From: Triplophysa rosa
Lineage: Eukaryota; Chordata; Actinopteri; Cypriniformes; Nemacheilidae
DNA length: 64,000 nt
NCBI RefSeq assembly: GCF_024868665.1
Contig: NC_079910.1
Location: 8,962,976 to 9,026,975, forward strand
Direction: 5' to 3'
Shown in pieces: positions 1-60,489 of this stretch (its first letter is position 1; each line of letters begins with the position of its first letter). The notes beneath the pieces are model-generated. The model was given only the letters and a program-made list of their open reading frames with translations. It did no database searches and was not told where the DNA came from. A program made the position numbers and the translations under genes.

Positions 1-599
1 CCTAGGTGAAATGACCACAGTTTTAACGTAAGACAAGGAATCAGGTTGAATGGAATTTACGTTTGTTTTACACCGAGTGAACGACTTCAACATGAGTTTA
101 GCATGTGTCAGAGTTTAGCATGATGCTAATAGCATCACTGTTGGCATACATACCCCATGGAGACGGAGCAGCGAGAGATGAACTACAGTGCACCTTTTTG
201 TCTGTAAAGTACATGATGCGTGTGCAGTCAGCGGATATGAGAGATGCGCGTCAGTCAGCAGAGACTCGCGGTCCGGTGGACCCACATGCGAGTATAAACG
301 AGCCGTGAAAGACGGGCTGTGCGCGCGCACGTTTACATGTTTACTTGCGGCTTTGAGTGTACTGACGGCTGTGACGTTCTTGCCCGCATCACGGGAAACA
401 GAAGATCGGCTTGGAATCGGCGAGACGTGAGACTGACCGGCCGGTCACCGGTCGGGCCGATCATATGAAAAACCGTCCGATTCCGATCTCTTGCCGGTCA
501 ATCGGTGCACCTCTAGTTACTGCCCCTTAATCTACACAGTTCCACCCACCGCGCTCCGCCATTGTTGTTTTCACAAGCGACAGCGGTGTACGTGACGCC

Positions 600-1067
600 A
601 TGGCTAAAGTTCAGGGACAACATGCAATGTAGTCCAAACCTAGCAAGAGACAGGAGTGGATTTACTTTATTTTTGGTGGAAATCCATCAGAAACCATAAC
701 ATTTGCTGTGACTGATTTTTTGTCTCTGGATGAATGATTTGAGACGTTTAAGACGAAACTAACCGCAGAGGAATTAAGGAAATATCATTTAGCTAAACCA
801 TTGCCACTACACGTGTGTTGTGTTGACACACCGGACAGAAGGGGGGTGGGGTTCGCTGTAACTCATTATCAGTTAAAGAGACATGCACCGAAACGGGTTG
901 CTGTGAGCATACTTGTTTTTGACGAGGCAAGAAGGGTTTTGTATACACAGCCATTGAGTGTTTTTAAGCAAAATATGTTCCAGACATTTCATGAAGACCC
1001 TAATAAATCATACCAACTTGTTGAAAGTGCTCGTCTGAGGAGACCTTTAAGGTACTTTTTAGTTTGA
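600..1067 (+). pseudogene. Decayed ORF with two in-frame stops, family unknown
   Basis: An ATG in good context (GACGCCATGG at 600) opens a frame that runs to 1067, about 155 codons, interrupted by TAG at 630 and TGA at 738. Each stop is one base from a tryptophan codon. Between and after the stops the translation looks protein-like (EWIYFIFGGNPSETITF, TAEELRKYHLAKPLPLHVC, APKRVAVSILVFDEARR). I do not recognise the family. The preceding 440-517 stretch ends in GGTGCACCTCTAG, which resembles hAT-type transposon ends, so a transposon-encoded protein is the likeliest origin. Confidence 0.45.
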
Positions 1068-3248
1068 TGTTTTAAGTTTTGTCTACAGTGGCCCGAGATG
1101 TTTATGAGGATCTGATGGCTTTTAAAGGTTGTGTGCTAATTGATCCCATCTTTCTTTTTTGCGTGAGGAGCAAACAAGGCAGCTTAAATATTGAGACCAA
1201 TTGACATGTTACCTCAACATCCCACACTGCCATGCTAGAACTCTTCCGCATATACTTGCTCATTCTTCTCGCAAGTAATTGTATTTTGAGGTCTTGGGTG
1301 GTTATAGAGCTAAGGCATCACTTTTTGTTACTGTGCTGAATTTGTTCACCTATAAATGATAATATTGTATCCCAGTTTGCATGTTTTCCAGTTTTATTAT
1401 ATTACAATAGCAGCCACAACATCCAGTCTCATGGAAATTCATAACTATTTTGCGAATTTGATTGAATTTGTATGTTTTATTACGGTTTGCTTTCACATCA
1501 GTGACATTAGGTTTAGGGGAGGGGCTTCCATATTGCTTTATTTCTAATAAGCGTACGTTTTTGTATGATTCACATTTTACGAATTCATAAGTATTAGCCA
1601 CCTCGTACAATAGTCACGAATTCCTGTGAGAACATCCTACAAAATATTTTTTGTGTTCTGTGGACAAAAATTGCCTTTTTTTATACAGGTTTCATCAATG
1701 TAAAGTTTGGGTGCTTTTTCATTTTTTGGTGTACTGTTCCTTTAAGAGACCATTCTCCTGTTTTTCTTTCAAATCTTCAGAAGGCACTAACTTATGGAAG
1801 CTTTTCTGTTTTCAACACAGTGTTTGTGGGGTCACAGCTTCTCACAAATCCAGCATCTGTCTGAGAAGAATGTTAAAGAATAAGTTAAGGAGATAAATAA
1901 CGGTTTACTAGAAACTTACACATGAAGGTCATGAAAATGACCACGCCCTCAATTGTTCTTTTGCGGTTGACTTGTAATCAGCCACCATGTTGTTTATTAG
2001 AAATGACCAGTATTAGAAAAAAACAGGTGTTCTCAGGTCATCATAACTCACCTTTAATAGTTTCATTGGTTTAGTTTAAACCTGGTAACATGTCTGGGCG
2101 ACTTCTCTGTGCTGGAGGACAATCCACATAAATCCTGTTTATTGCTTTATGTGCAGTGCCAGATTTAAAACATACAAATAAGGCTAGAAACCCTTTGTTA
2201 TATCTTTGTGAATACATGGAACAGGCATAACCGACACTTTGGCAGGATCATTAAGATTTAACGGACAGGAAGAGTTCTGCATTTTGAAGTTAAAAAGAAC
2301 CGGTTTATCCATGCACAATGTGGAGTTTATTTGTAAATGCAGTTGAGGTGGTCGGCAATGTTTGGTTTTCCAATTATATTTATTTCCCCATGAGCAAGAA
2401 ACCAAAAAATCCCAATAAAGTTAGAATACAAAAGTCCATAATGTGGACTTTTGAATAAATTGACTAGTTCTTTGTGAATTATTTTTGGATGTGTTTAGCT
2501 AACACAATTAATTCCTGGTAGGAATCAATCAGGGTAGGTCAAAATTGGGGAAAAGTATAGACGTCGATTTTGATGTTCCCTCAAGCTGATACGCTTAAAG
2601 ACCAAGCAGTTACAAAGTTGACAGATCTTGCTCTTCCAGTTTTAAACGTCTTACAGAACAATAAATCCAATGTGCACTTTGGAAGAGAAGATTCCACCTA
2701 TCTTATTTGCTCACTGATAACACATTGACATTATATAACTGTATATTTGGAAAGTGTGTACCTTCTTTAGAACCTGAAAGCTGTAAAATCCTTGGGTTTT
2801 TATATAGGCACAGATGTATATAGAGGTCTATTTAAGACTAGAAGTGAAGTCATTTGGATTGAGTACTGGTATAGATAATAAAGTAGATTTAGCTAGAGAT
2901 ATGAACCCTCTCCATGAGACAGAAACGGATATCCAGTGCGCAAAATCCAGCTTCACCTTTGCAAACATGGATACAAAGTTAGCTTTGTATATTTGCTTAA
3001 ATTAAGTCCCGCAAAATTATCATCATGAAATGCAACAGTGTGCTACTGTGGAACAGAAAAGAGGTCCTGTTGAGAATCCGGCCAAAACCATTAGAGCCTG
3101 TTATTTAGTTAAATTAACTTTATTTGGTGCCTCATTCAAATCAAGCAACAGTAAACGCCATTCATCCTGTAATCTTCCCAAACCAGCTTCCTTCCAAATT
3201 GATCTTGATTTCATCTCTGCCGTCAGTTTTTTAACACCCATGTTGTCT

Positions 3249-3571
3249 AGGGTGACCATATGAGCCATTTCTAACGGACGCGTCCTTGCCAGGATTCAGA
3301 TGCGTCTTCCGGGAGTCGCATATGTCATCGAGGTTTATTATTTCAGGTTTTATTTTATAAAGGCAGCCGTTATATTTCAAGGTAAGAATGACTACAATGA
3401 ACTACAATGATTATACGTCTTAAGCAATGTTAAATGTTAATTTTATGATTCTTTTTTACTGAAATGTGAGAACCTCGATGACGTATGCGGTCAACAAATG
3501 CGACTCCCAGAAGACGCACCCAAATCCTGGCAAGGACGCGTCCGGGAGAAATGGCTCATAGGGTCACCCTA
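3249..3571. mobile_element. MITE with ~90-bp inverted ends and a 9-bp target duplication
   Basis: Left end AGGGTGACCATATGAGCC and right end GGCTCATAGGGTCACCCTA are inverted copies that stay similar for about 90 bases (both contain GGACGCGTCCTTGCCAGGA and the GTCATCGAGGTT segment, reverse-complemented on the right). ATGTTGTCT occurs at 3240-3248 and again at 3572-3580. No coding capacity. A 9-bp duplication is typical of Mutator-like elements, but 8-9 bp also occurs elsewhere, so the superfamily is open. Confidence 0.85.
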
Positions 3572-3814
3572 ATGTTGTCTGTGTGCTTGGACATTTTAGT
3601 GAGGGTGCAAGCAGGAATGTTTGGTGTTTTTTATGTGCACACTTGGTCATGTTGAGATTGACTTTTAAGTATTGATTTTAAAACTTAAGGCTGCAATTCA
3701 GAGTCTGTGTAAACAATTCATCACAATCCATTGATAAGAGAAAAGACTTTATAATGATTATAACTGATAGTATTAGCATTAGCAAATAACGTTAATGCTG
3801 CGTACAAATTTGCC

Positions 3815-4266
3815 TATAGACTGTTTCATCCCTCAGTTAACTTCCGGTTTGTGTTTGGCTAATGTCTAATAATATAAGTATTTATGTTTAATTTAATTTG
3901 TTAATATTAATTTATATGATTATTTTACTGTATATTAATTGTATTGAATAAACAATTTGTTGAATTTTGTTGTATGTTAATTTTATTAAATAAACAATTT
4001 GTTGATTGGGTCCTGTAGTTTTGACGCATTTATAGAAACCGTATGGTACATTGACATCTGGCGGTTGAGCTTGGTATCTAAATTCAAAATATTGGAGAGA
4101 CAAGTTTAACTAAGTAATGGTTCTTCTCGGTTTCTTTTGATTGTTATCAGAAATAATCTAAAGGCGCTCTACTGTTTGTGAATGTGTACCGGAAGTTAAG
4201 ATGGGCTCACAAAAGTGTGCATGCGCAGTAACGTTTGTTTATGTTGTTAAGATGAAACCGTCTATA
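3815..4266. mobile_element. Short inverted-repeat element (TATAGAC-GTTTCATC ends)
   Basis: TATAGACTGTTTCATC at the left and GATGAAACCGTCTATA at the right, with internal ACTTCCGGT and ACCGGAAGT also in inverted position. The AT-rich middle has a direct repeat around ATAAACAATTTGTTG (3948-4004). No ORF of interest. Confidence 0.65.
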
Positions 4267-5483
4267 CTATGCACTAAAAGTATACTGTTTTTGTCATGGA
4301 AAAGTATATGCATTTTAGTTTGTAGCAAAACAATATGCATGCACTGGGACATACTAACAGGAAACGGAAGCGGCCGTTGTTGCCTATACAACATTGTGGC
4401 CATTAACTGTCACACACATCAAAATACAGCTCTTCTTTCCTTTTAAGTATTTATTAATTTATTGTTTAGTATGTAATGTTAACTCTATTAATTTATGTTT
4501 AGCTTCCTCTGTCACCTGCAGTTCTGTGAGGCAGGCGGACATTCCTAAAGGGAGGAAAGCAGTGCGAGTTGATGAGAAACAGCTCTGCCTCCGATGTCTT
4601 TCCATGATTTTTCTTTCTCTCTATGCTTGAGTCAATACAATCGACAACTTATAATTACAAACAGGACCTTCAGGAATTTTCCTGAGAATGCAACTGCTTG
4701 CATAACGGAATTCCTTCATAAGGAATAAGCACAGTGTTTCATGAATCTTCAGGCATTGTAAAGCCAAGTAGAACCATGTACTTGTCATTTCAGTTTGACT
4801 TTGTTTCAAAAATCGATAGTGGCTTCCAGAGACCCACTAAACCCAAGGACCTGGCTTTACAAGCCCATGTCCTTACAGAGGACGAGTCTACAGATGAAAT
4901 CAATTAAAAGGTGCTGGAATGTGTGGCCGAGGCCTGGAGATGATTTAGAGGGGCGGTACGCCAAGTGGGGGGAAGCTGAGACTTGAGGGCCGGAAAGTGG
5001 GTCACGCTCTGCACAGCTGGCCTCCCTGCCGCCATGACATGTGAAGGTAGTGTGGCAGCGGCTTGTCCGAATGGGATCCTCAGATGAGATACGTCTTTGG
5101 ATAAATGAAGAGCGTACCCAAAAATGACATGTCACTAATGCTTTTTAACTCTGATTTTCTTTTTTAAAGTTGAGAGAAGTGTAATCTTTTGTTAAAGAGT
5201 ACATTCCTCGAGATCATAAAAAATACATTTCATGAAGTGTTTAATTTTGCCGTGTTTGAATGTAAGCAATCTGCCAAGTTGTAAATCCGAAGGTGAACGA
5301 ATAACAAAGTTATTAGCTTATAAAAAAGGTAATCGACTCTGAATCACGCGAACAAGCCATGACCTGTCCGAATCTTTAACCACAATGTACCTACGTCACT
5401 AGAAAAATCCCCGCCTACTGACTGCGAAAACTTAACTCTCTCCTCCCCAAACACTGTACTAGCTCGTTCGTGACGTGTGCATC

Positions 5484-5751
5484 ATGTCTAAGAGAAGCTG
5501 TGTTCTATGTAGTGAAACTAAGTCAGTCTTATTCTGACGAAGAACTTCTGAGGAAAAAATGGTTACTATTTATTTTTCAAACGACACCAAAGGAGTATAA
5601 ACCGAACGTTTTACTTTGCGCGCGTCATTTTACCGAAGATTGCTTCATCAATCTTGGCGCCTTTACTGCAGGATACATTAAACGTCTTTCCTTAAAAGAT
5701 GTTGCAATACCAACTTTATTTGGACCTGTAAGCTCCACCGAATCACAACCT
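5484..5751 (+). pseudogene. THAP-domain first exon of transposon copy 1, frameshifted
   Basis: The ATG at 5484 begins MSKRSCVLCSETKSVLF and then hits TGA. The homologous frame resumes one frame over, with EELLRKKW, LLCARHFTEDCF and the AIPTLF motif. CxxC, CxxH and the AVPTIF-like end are the marks of a THAP zinc finger. Compared with copy 2, eight bases are missing just after KSVLF, which explains the shift. A splice donor (GTAAGTGTG) follows at 5752. Confidence 0.75.
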
Positions 5752-6220
5752 GTAAGTGTGACTCTTTATTTTTGTCTTTACTTAAAATTAAATTTGTGTG
5801 ACGTTATCTCATGTCTGTGTTTAGCTAACGTTACCGTTATTTTTGGGGTTGTTACTGTTTGTTTACCTAACGTTAGCTATAAACTCGTTGCGCTAATGTA
5901 AGTGTTCAACCATATTAACTCGCAAAGTCTTTATTTCAAGAACTGCGTGGTGTACTATAGTTATAATAACATCTGAAGATACGAACACCGTACACTGTAT
6001 GCCGTGATAACTAACTGTTACAAGAGAAGTGTCTAAAACAGTCCTTTTTCTTACTGGCATCTGTATAAGGATTAAAGAATGATTCGTCAGACTCGGGCTC
6101 GAACTGGTAAGGTAAAATCGACGCCATCTCTCTCTATACACTGTTAATATCCAACCACCTGCAAACCGTAATACAGCAGTAATGATAGGCGGTCCATTTG
6201 CGACACATGCTGAACGCGTT

Positions 6221-6325
6221 TGACCAATCACAGCAGACTAGACCATTTGACCAATCACAGCAGACTAGACCATCTGACCAATCACAGCAGACTACACTAT
6301 CTGACCAATCAGATCAGACTACGCT
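6221..6325. repeat. 27-bp tandem repeat with CCAAT boxes (4 units)
   Basis: Units begin at 6221, 6248, 6275 and 6302, each TGACCAATCACAGCAGACTA or a close variant. Every unit contains GACCAATCA, a CCAAT-box-like core. Lies inside THAP transposon copy 1; copy 2 keeps about two units. Confidence 0.85.
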
Positions 6326-7021
6326 GGCGGAAAGGCGGAGATTACACAGATGAATCGCGGAACGAATCATTTGAGAGTCAGTCAAGAAGTAAGGTAATAA
6401 AAACTGCTTATTATTACGAAATAATAGTATTTTTACATCATGTATGTACATAAACTTGTTGTCGGACACTCCATAAACCAAAATAAGCCCTTAAAAATAT
6501 TGAGGAATGTACTCTTTAAAGAAACAAAAAGGCTTAAACTACACACGACTCATCATTATTTGATTATGACATCGATTTGTAATTAAACAGCACTTTTGAT
6601 GGATTATACCATTAATGGCTTAGTCATTGTTATATAAATCATGGCAGAGACCTCCGGCATTAGCAAGAGGTGTCCACAGAATCATAAATAAAAGTAAATA
6701 AAGAATTAGTCAGTCCGTACTTTCATTTGAGTGCACAGGGCTCCTGAGTTTCTGCACAACGGATATTTTCCAATTTGCTTGTCTGATGCTTTACAGCTGA
6801 TGTGTAAAGGGGCTCCGACATTCCAGGTATTCCGTAAATAAACCAAAGACCTGCCGCGGTTTCGATTTAGCCAAGTACAACTTAACAATTGCAATTTTAA
6901 AATCCTCAAATCTTGGCTTCAAGTCCTGGGACCAAAGTAACTCTTTTTGTTCTATGAGCAAGGAATATGATTACAATTTAGGTTTTCAAAATTTCAATAT
7001 TTTCGATTTCGATTACAGCTT

Positions 7022-7140
7022 TAAAGGGATAGTTAAACTTAAAATAGAAAATTCCTTCATTTACTCACCCTTATTTCATTCCGAACCTGTATGACTTTCT
7101 TTTGTGCAGAACACAAAAGATCCGGACATGTATAAAAGCT
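7022..7140. repeat. Family A inverted-repeat element, one end
   Basis: TTTAAAGGGATAGTTAAACT followed by ATTTACTCACCC and CTGTATGACTTTC...GCAGAACACAAAAGA: the left arm of the dispersed family described fully at 27891-28272. Confidence 0.7.
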
Positions 7141-8096
7141 CATCATGCCTGTATTATGAAACCACGCGTCACACAGAAATCCAGACTCCAGGGCCTGCAC
7201 TGATAAATTCTCCATGCCGAGCATCCGCAATATATAACATCCATTAGCACTTTTAGTCTCCAAACGTAACAAATCTGAAAATATGAATATATTCCCCATT
7301 GGTTACATCGTCGGACTTGTAAAGGAATCATGTGTCATCATTGTTTTAAACAAATATGCATGCAGCGCATCGCATCGCGTTGTTCATCCGGTAAAACTGT
7401 GATCCTTCTTTAGTAAAATGAGCTCACATACACATGATTCATATTTGACAAGCACGCGGTAGTTTTATTTCACCGGTTAATCGTGTCTACCAGTATATCG
7501 CCCACCCCTAGAACCTTGATAATCAAACAACATTGTCTTCAAACAGTTGAAGGCAATATGGACCAAAGGCACTGAGACGGAATGAAATATTTTTAGATGG
7601 ACTTGGACTATCCCCACACACATGGGAATGTGCTGCTATTTGGTAAAGGATGGCAGTTTTTCCATTTTAATTTACACAGGTTTTCACTCTATGTTGCATA
7701 CACTGACATTTGAGTTCATTTGACTATTACTATATGCAGGAACACAGTTTTGGGACATGGTCTCCTTCATCTGATACAGTTCATCTCTGACAAATACAGC
7801 ATGCGATTCATCCTGCATTCAGCCTAGAGGGTATATGGATATGCTCAGAGAAAAGTAATGTGTAAATGATTGGTTTTGAGCCTCATTTCGTTGTAATTTT
7901 ATCTCATTAGACACTGGCCTCTTTCTGCTCAATACACCACAGAGATTTGTCCCAGAAAATGAACATCGCAGGACATGTTTGTAAACTGGTTAAATGGACA
8001 GAATAGAAGATGCAAAACACTTTTTAAGAAGAATACATTGCAATTTTAAAAGATTTGGGACAGTCATTTCCTCACCCTCATGTCTTTCTGTACCTA

Positions 8097-8262
8097 CACT
8101 CTTAAAAAAAGTGCTTCAAAAGGTTCTTCGATGCCATAGAGAACCATAAAGGTTCCATAAAGAACCTTTAACAACTGAAGAACCTTTCTGTTTCACAAAA
8201 GGTTCTTCAGATTATTAAAAGTAAGAAAGAGATGGTTCTTTAAAGAACCTTTGTTCTCCTAG
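8097..8262. repeat. Dispersed fish repeat rich in AAAGGTTCTT / AAGAACCTTT
   Basis: Alternating AAAGGTTCTTCGATGCCATA, AAAGAACCTTTAACAACTGA and inverted forms make an imperfect palindrome. The look is that of a common short element of teleost genomes; no coding potential. Confidence 0.65.
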
Positions 8263-8916
8263 TCCCCATGACAGTTCTATTGTGTTAATTCAGATACTTT
8301 TCTAAACTCGTCTTTTGATGATTTACAGAGTCTAGTTTGCTCTCAATCTCTGTGTAGAAACAGCATTTGTTATAACAACTTGCTGCTGCTGTAGTGTGCA
8401 GGCCTGGCCAGTGTACCTTTTTGGGATGCTTCTGATGTTTGCAGTTGGGTGCCGTCCCGGAGGGACAAATAAAAGCCTTCTTCATTCCCCACCATGCACC
8501 CAGATGCTCTGCAATGATTAACAGTCCCCTTGGATTTGCACCTTCAAAAACTTGTCAGTAGTTTGGCTTGGCCTTTGGAAAAAGCAGGGGTCTGAATTAA
8601 CAATCCGGATCTCTGTCTGAAATATTTCAGTGAGCTTTGAAAGAAGGTGAGCTCTGTGGGAAAAGTGTCCAAAGCTCTCGGTTCCCCTAACGACCCCACA
8701 ACCTCCAATTAGAGTCAGGGGCTGTCATCGCGGTCACCTGGCGTCACTGTGTGAACGTTTGTTAAATTTAGACGTGCTGTGTTTTTTGTGTTTGGTTTCG
8801 GGAAGTAGCCTGAGTGCTCTGAATGACCTAGTTATTGGCACTTGGAAAAGCCAATCGCTGTGTTTATAGCGTCATAGAATCAATCTGGTTGGCTGTCATG
8901 TAGTGGATCACATTTA

Positions 8917-9160
8917 AGGGACAGTTGACCCAAAAATATAAATTCTGTCCGTCATCATTTACTCACCCTCGAGTTGTTCCAAGTATTAAGATATTTGAAA
9001 GAATGCTTGTAACCAAACAGTTCTTGGCCACCATTGACTACAATCGTAGGAAAGTAGTCAAAAGTGCCCCAGAACTGTTTGCTTTCCTACATTCTTCAAA
9101 ATATCTTCTTTTGTGTTCAACAGAACGAAGAAATGTATAAAGCATTTTCCCTACTATGGT
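8917..9160. repeat. Family A inverted-repeat element
   Basis: AAGGGACAGTTGACCCAAAA, CATCATTTACTCACCCTCGA, internal GAATGCTTGTAACCAAACAG and CAAAATATCTTCTTTTGTGT; right end decayed. Confidence 0.75.
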
Positions 9161-10667
9161 AGGAATACACATACACAGTAGATGCTTTCTTTTATTTTTA
9201 AAATTTTAATTTAATTTCCCGTTTTAGGAACATTATATCCAAGCTTCAATGAACTACATACAGAAACACCACCCACTGTTTCACTTTACCGTGAATTACG
9301 CCATATAACAGAACTCGGAGACGGGTTGAGAAGTGTCTTTTGCAGAACAGAAGCAGTCGTCTGGCTTTCTCAGCACTTTTGAAAACGTACAGAGACGTGA
9401 TTGCGCTAAACACATCCCCCTTCTCTCTTTCGATTGCAGTCACATCCTCTCCCCCTCACAGCTTTCCTCCGCCTCTCTTTCCGAAACACCTCTGCGCCTG
9501 CCAAGTGTGCAGGGAGGTAAGTGTTGGAGAGGGACGGGGGAGTCCTGCCGAGAATCACAATCAGATAGTTAACGCTGTCCTCATCAATGCGCTGCTCCTT
9601 GAAATACAGTGTACCACCACCACGGTCATTGTAGTCATTGTAGTGTTTGGGACACACTTGGCAGAAACACTGACTGGCTGAAATAAAGGAGTCAGTCTGT
9701 GAAAGGAACACCATTTGTGTTCTAAACACAAAAATCTGCTAGAAAGGGTTTGGCAAATAAATAAATAAATGAAAAATGAAGTTTTGTTTTAGCCTAGCTC
9801 AATGCTTTAGCAGTCCTTAAGTACTTGAGTTTTCTAACATTTTGCCAAAAAAAACAAACGTTTGGATTTGCAGTTTCATTTGTGTATTGTCTTTAGAGAA
9901 GGCCTGTGGTCAGCTGTTGGGCCGCACCCATGGAAGTATTGACATGGGAACTGCAGTGTTTTACAGGGGTACAGTGGTCGGAGGGACAGACAGACTGAGA
10001 ATAGTTTAATTACATCTGCGGTGCATCTCTGACTTCTGGCCGAGTGGGCCGGTGTCAGCAGAGGGCCAGCGCCGGATCGCCCGCAGTCCTGAGGCGGTTC
10101 TGTGGTTTACCTCAACAATCTCATCAGACTGACTGAGCAAAAATACTCCCCTGGATGCCGGATTCCCTGGGGTTAGACAGAACTGACGCATGCTCGGCCT
10201 ACCAGTAATAAAAAGAGAGCAAACATCTCTCAGGTTATAAAAGGCAAAAGAAAACCACTGTTTGTGGGCAGGACGTCAAAAAAATGTGCATTGAAGCACC
10301 TATGGTGAATTAAGTGGGTTAATGTTACAGCTTTTCGATGAGGCTTCTTGTAACATAAAGCCTGGTTGTGAACTTCGGGTGACCCAGATGTACTTCTGTG
10401 TTAAAACCAAGTATCTTTGGCATGAGGAATGGGAGGCTCAGCAAAGCCTGCGACCGCATGCGTTGGGTTTCTCTTCCCAAAACTTAGTTCAGTTCAGTCT
10501 CATTGAGGTATTGCTATGTTTCCTGAGTGGTGTATCCGAAAATTACACTTGCTGAACCATTTGCTGGTCGACCACTGTGGGTTTTTCAATGGCTGATGCC
10601 GATCTAGATTTTTAGTGTTTGGAATATCCGTCTTTTGCTTTAGACAAATCGTATCCACAACAGCTTA

Positions 10668-10812
10668 AATGGGTAGTTATCCCAAAAATGGAAACTCTTT
10701 AGTTATTTATTCTACCTCCGAAATGACTTTCATTTTTCTGCACAACACAAAAGAAGATATTTTAAAGAACATTTGTAACCAAACAACTTACCAGTGAACT
10801 ATCCCTTTTAAA
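10668..10812. repeat. Family A inverted-repeat element, shortened
   Basis: GGGTAGTTATCCCAAAAATG at the left and AGTGAACTATCCCTTTT at the right, with AACACAAAAGAAGATATTTT between. Ends 160 bases before LRP1 exon 2. Confidence 0.7.
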
Positions 10813-10916
10813 AAAACATGTTTTTCCATCTTTTACCCAAAATTGACTAAACAATAAATAAAAAAAGTTTCGCAGTTGTGAACATCATTATGGCACAATT
10901 GTGTGAATTGTTGTGA

Positions 10917-59982
<49,066 letters not shown>

Positions 59983-60008
59983 GTAAGTGTGCAGTAAAAT
60001 GGAGATTC

Positions 60009-60350
60009 TTAAAGGGATAGTTCACCCAAAAATGAAAATTCTGTCATCATTTACTCACCCCCTTGTCATTTCAAACCTAGATAACTAACTTTCTTCTGCA
60101 GAACACAAAAAAAAGATATTTTGAAGAATGTTGGTTCCCGAACAATGGCGGTACCCATTCACTTCTATTGTACGAACACGAAAACCAATGCAAGTCAATG
60201 GGAACCCCCGTTGTTCGGTTACCAGCACTCTTCAAAATATCTTCTTTTGTGTTCTGCAGAAAGAAAGAAAGTCATACAGGTTTGAAATGACAAGAGGGTG
60301 AGTAAATGATGACATCATTTTCATTTTTGGGTGAACAATACTGACCCTTT
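60009..60350. mobile_element. Family A inverted-repeat element, near-consensus copy
   Basis: TTAAAGGGATAGTTCACCCA...AATGAAAATTCTGTCATCAT at the left and GAGGGTGAGTAAATGATGAC...TTTTGGGTGAACAATACTGA at the right. Ends about 140 bases from the stop codon of the GPCR gene. Confidence 0.9.
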
Positions 60351-60489
60351 AGTTATGGCAGAACAAATCAATGTGATTCAAACCACATTTTATCTCAGTA
60401 CATCATTAGTCCCATTGATTTAGTTTTTTATAGCATAAATATATTTGAAGCCTCTGATGGTCTCTCCAGTACTTCATTTATTGGCATGG

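Larger units (their letters stand above)
5192..6519 (+). mobile_element. THAP-exon transposon copy 1 (probable Kolobok-type, non-autonomous)
   Basis: Perfect 18-bp inverted ends, TTAAAGAGTACATTCCTC at 5192-5209 and its complement at 6502-6519, with TTAA at each outer edge. It carries a first exon encoding a THAP zinc-finger domain (see next entry) but no transposase catalytic region in its 1,328 bases. THAP domain plus TTAA target sites is the combination described for Kolobok elements; piggyBac also uses TTAA but lacks a THAP domain. A related copy lies inverted at 34337-35456. Confidence 0.75.

Noticed and set aside
188..430. Frame with a hydrophobic stretch (FTCLLAALSVLTAVTFLPA) as an LRP1 signal-peptide exon
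   Set aside because: The hydrophobic part is deep in the frame, no phase-1 donor follows, and the sequence runs into a transposon-like end (440-517).
6221..6325. CRISPR-like spacing of repeats
   Set aside because: Units are directly adjacent with no spacers, and this is a vertebrate genome.
6220..6453. 77-codon frame with repeated TNHSRLDHL
   Set aside because: It is the 27-bp tandem repeat read as nine-residue units, not a protein.
9333..9515. Possible first exon ending at a strong GTAAGT donor in phase 1
   Set aside because: The peptide (MSFAEQKQSSGFLSTF...) has no signal-peptide character and nothing else supports it.
9406..9729. 107-codon minus-strand frame and the overlapping 113-codon + strand frame
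   Set aside because: Two frames over the same low-complexity C/T-rich stretch, neither with domains or splice support.
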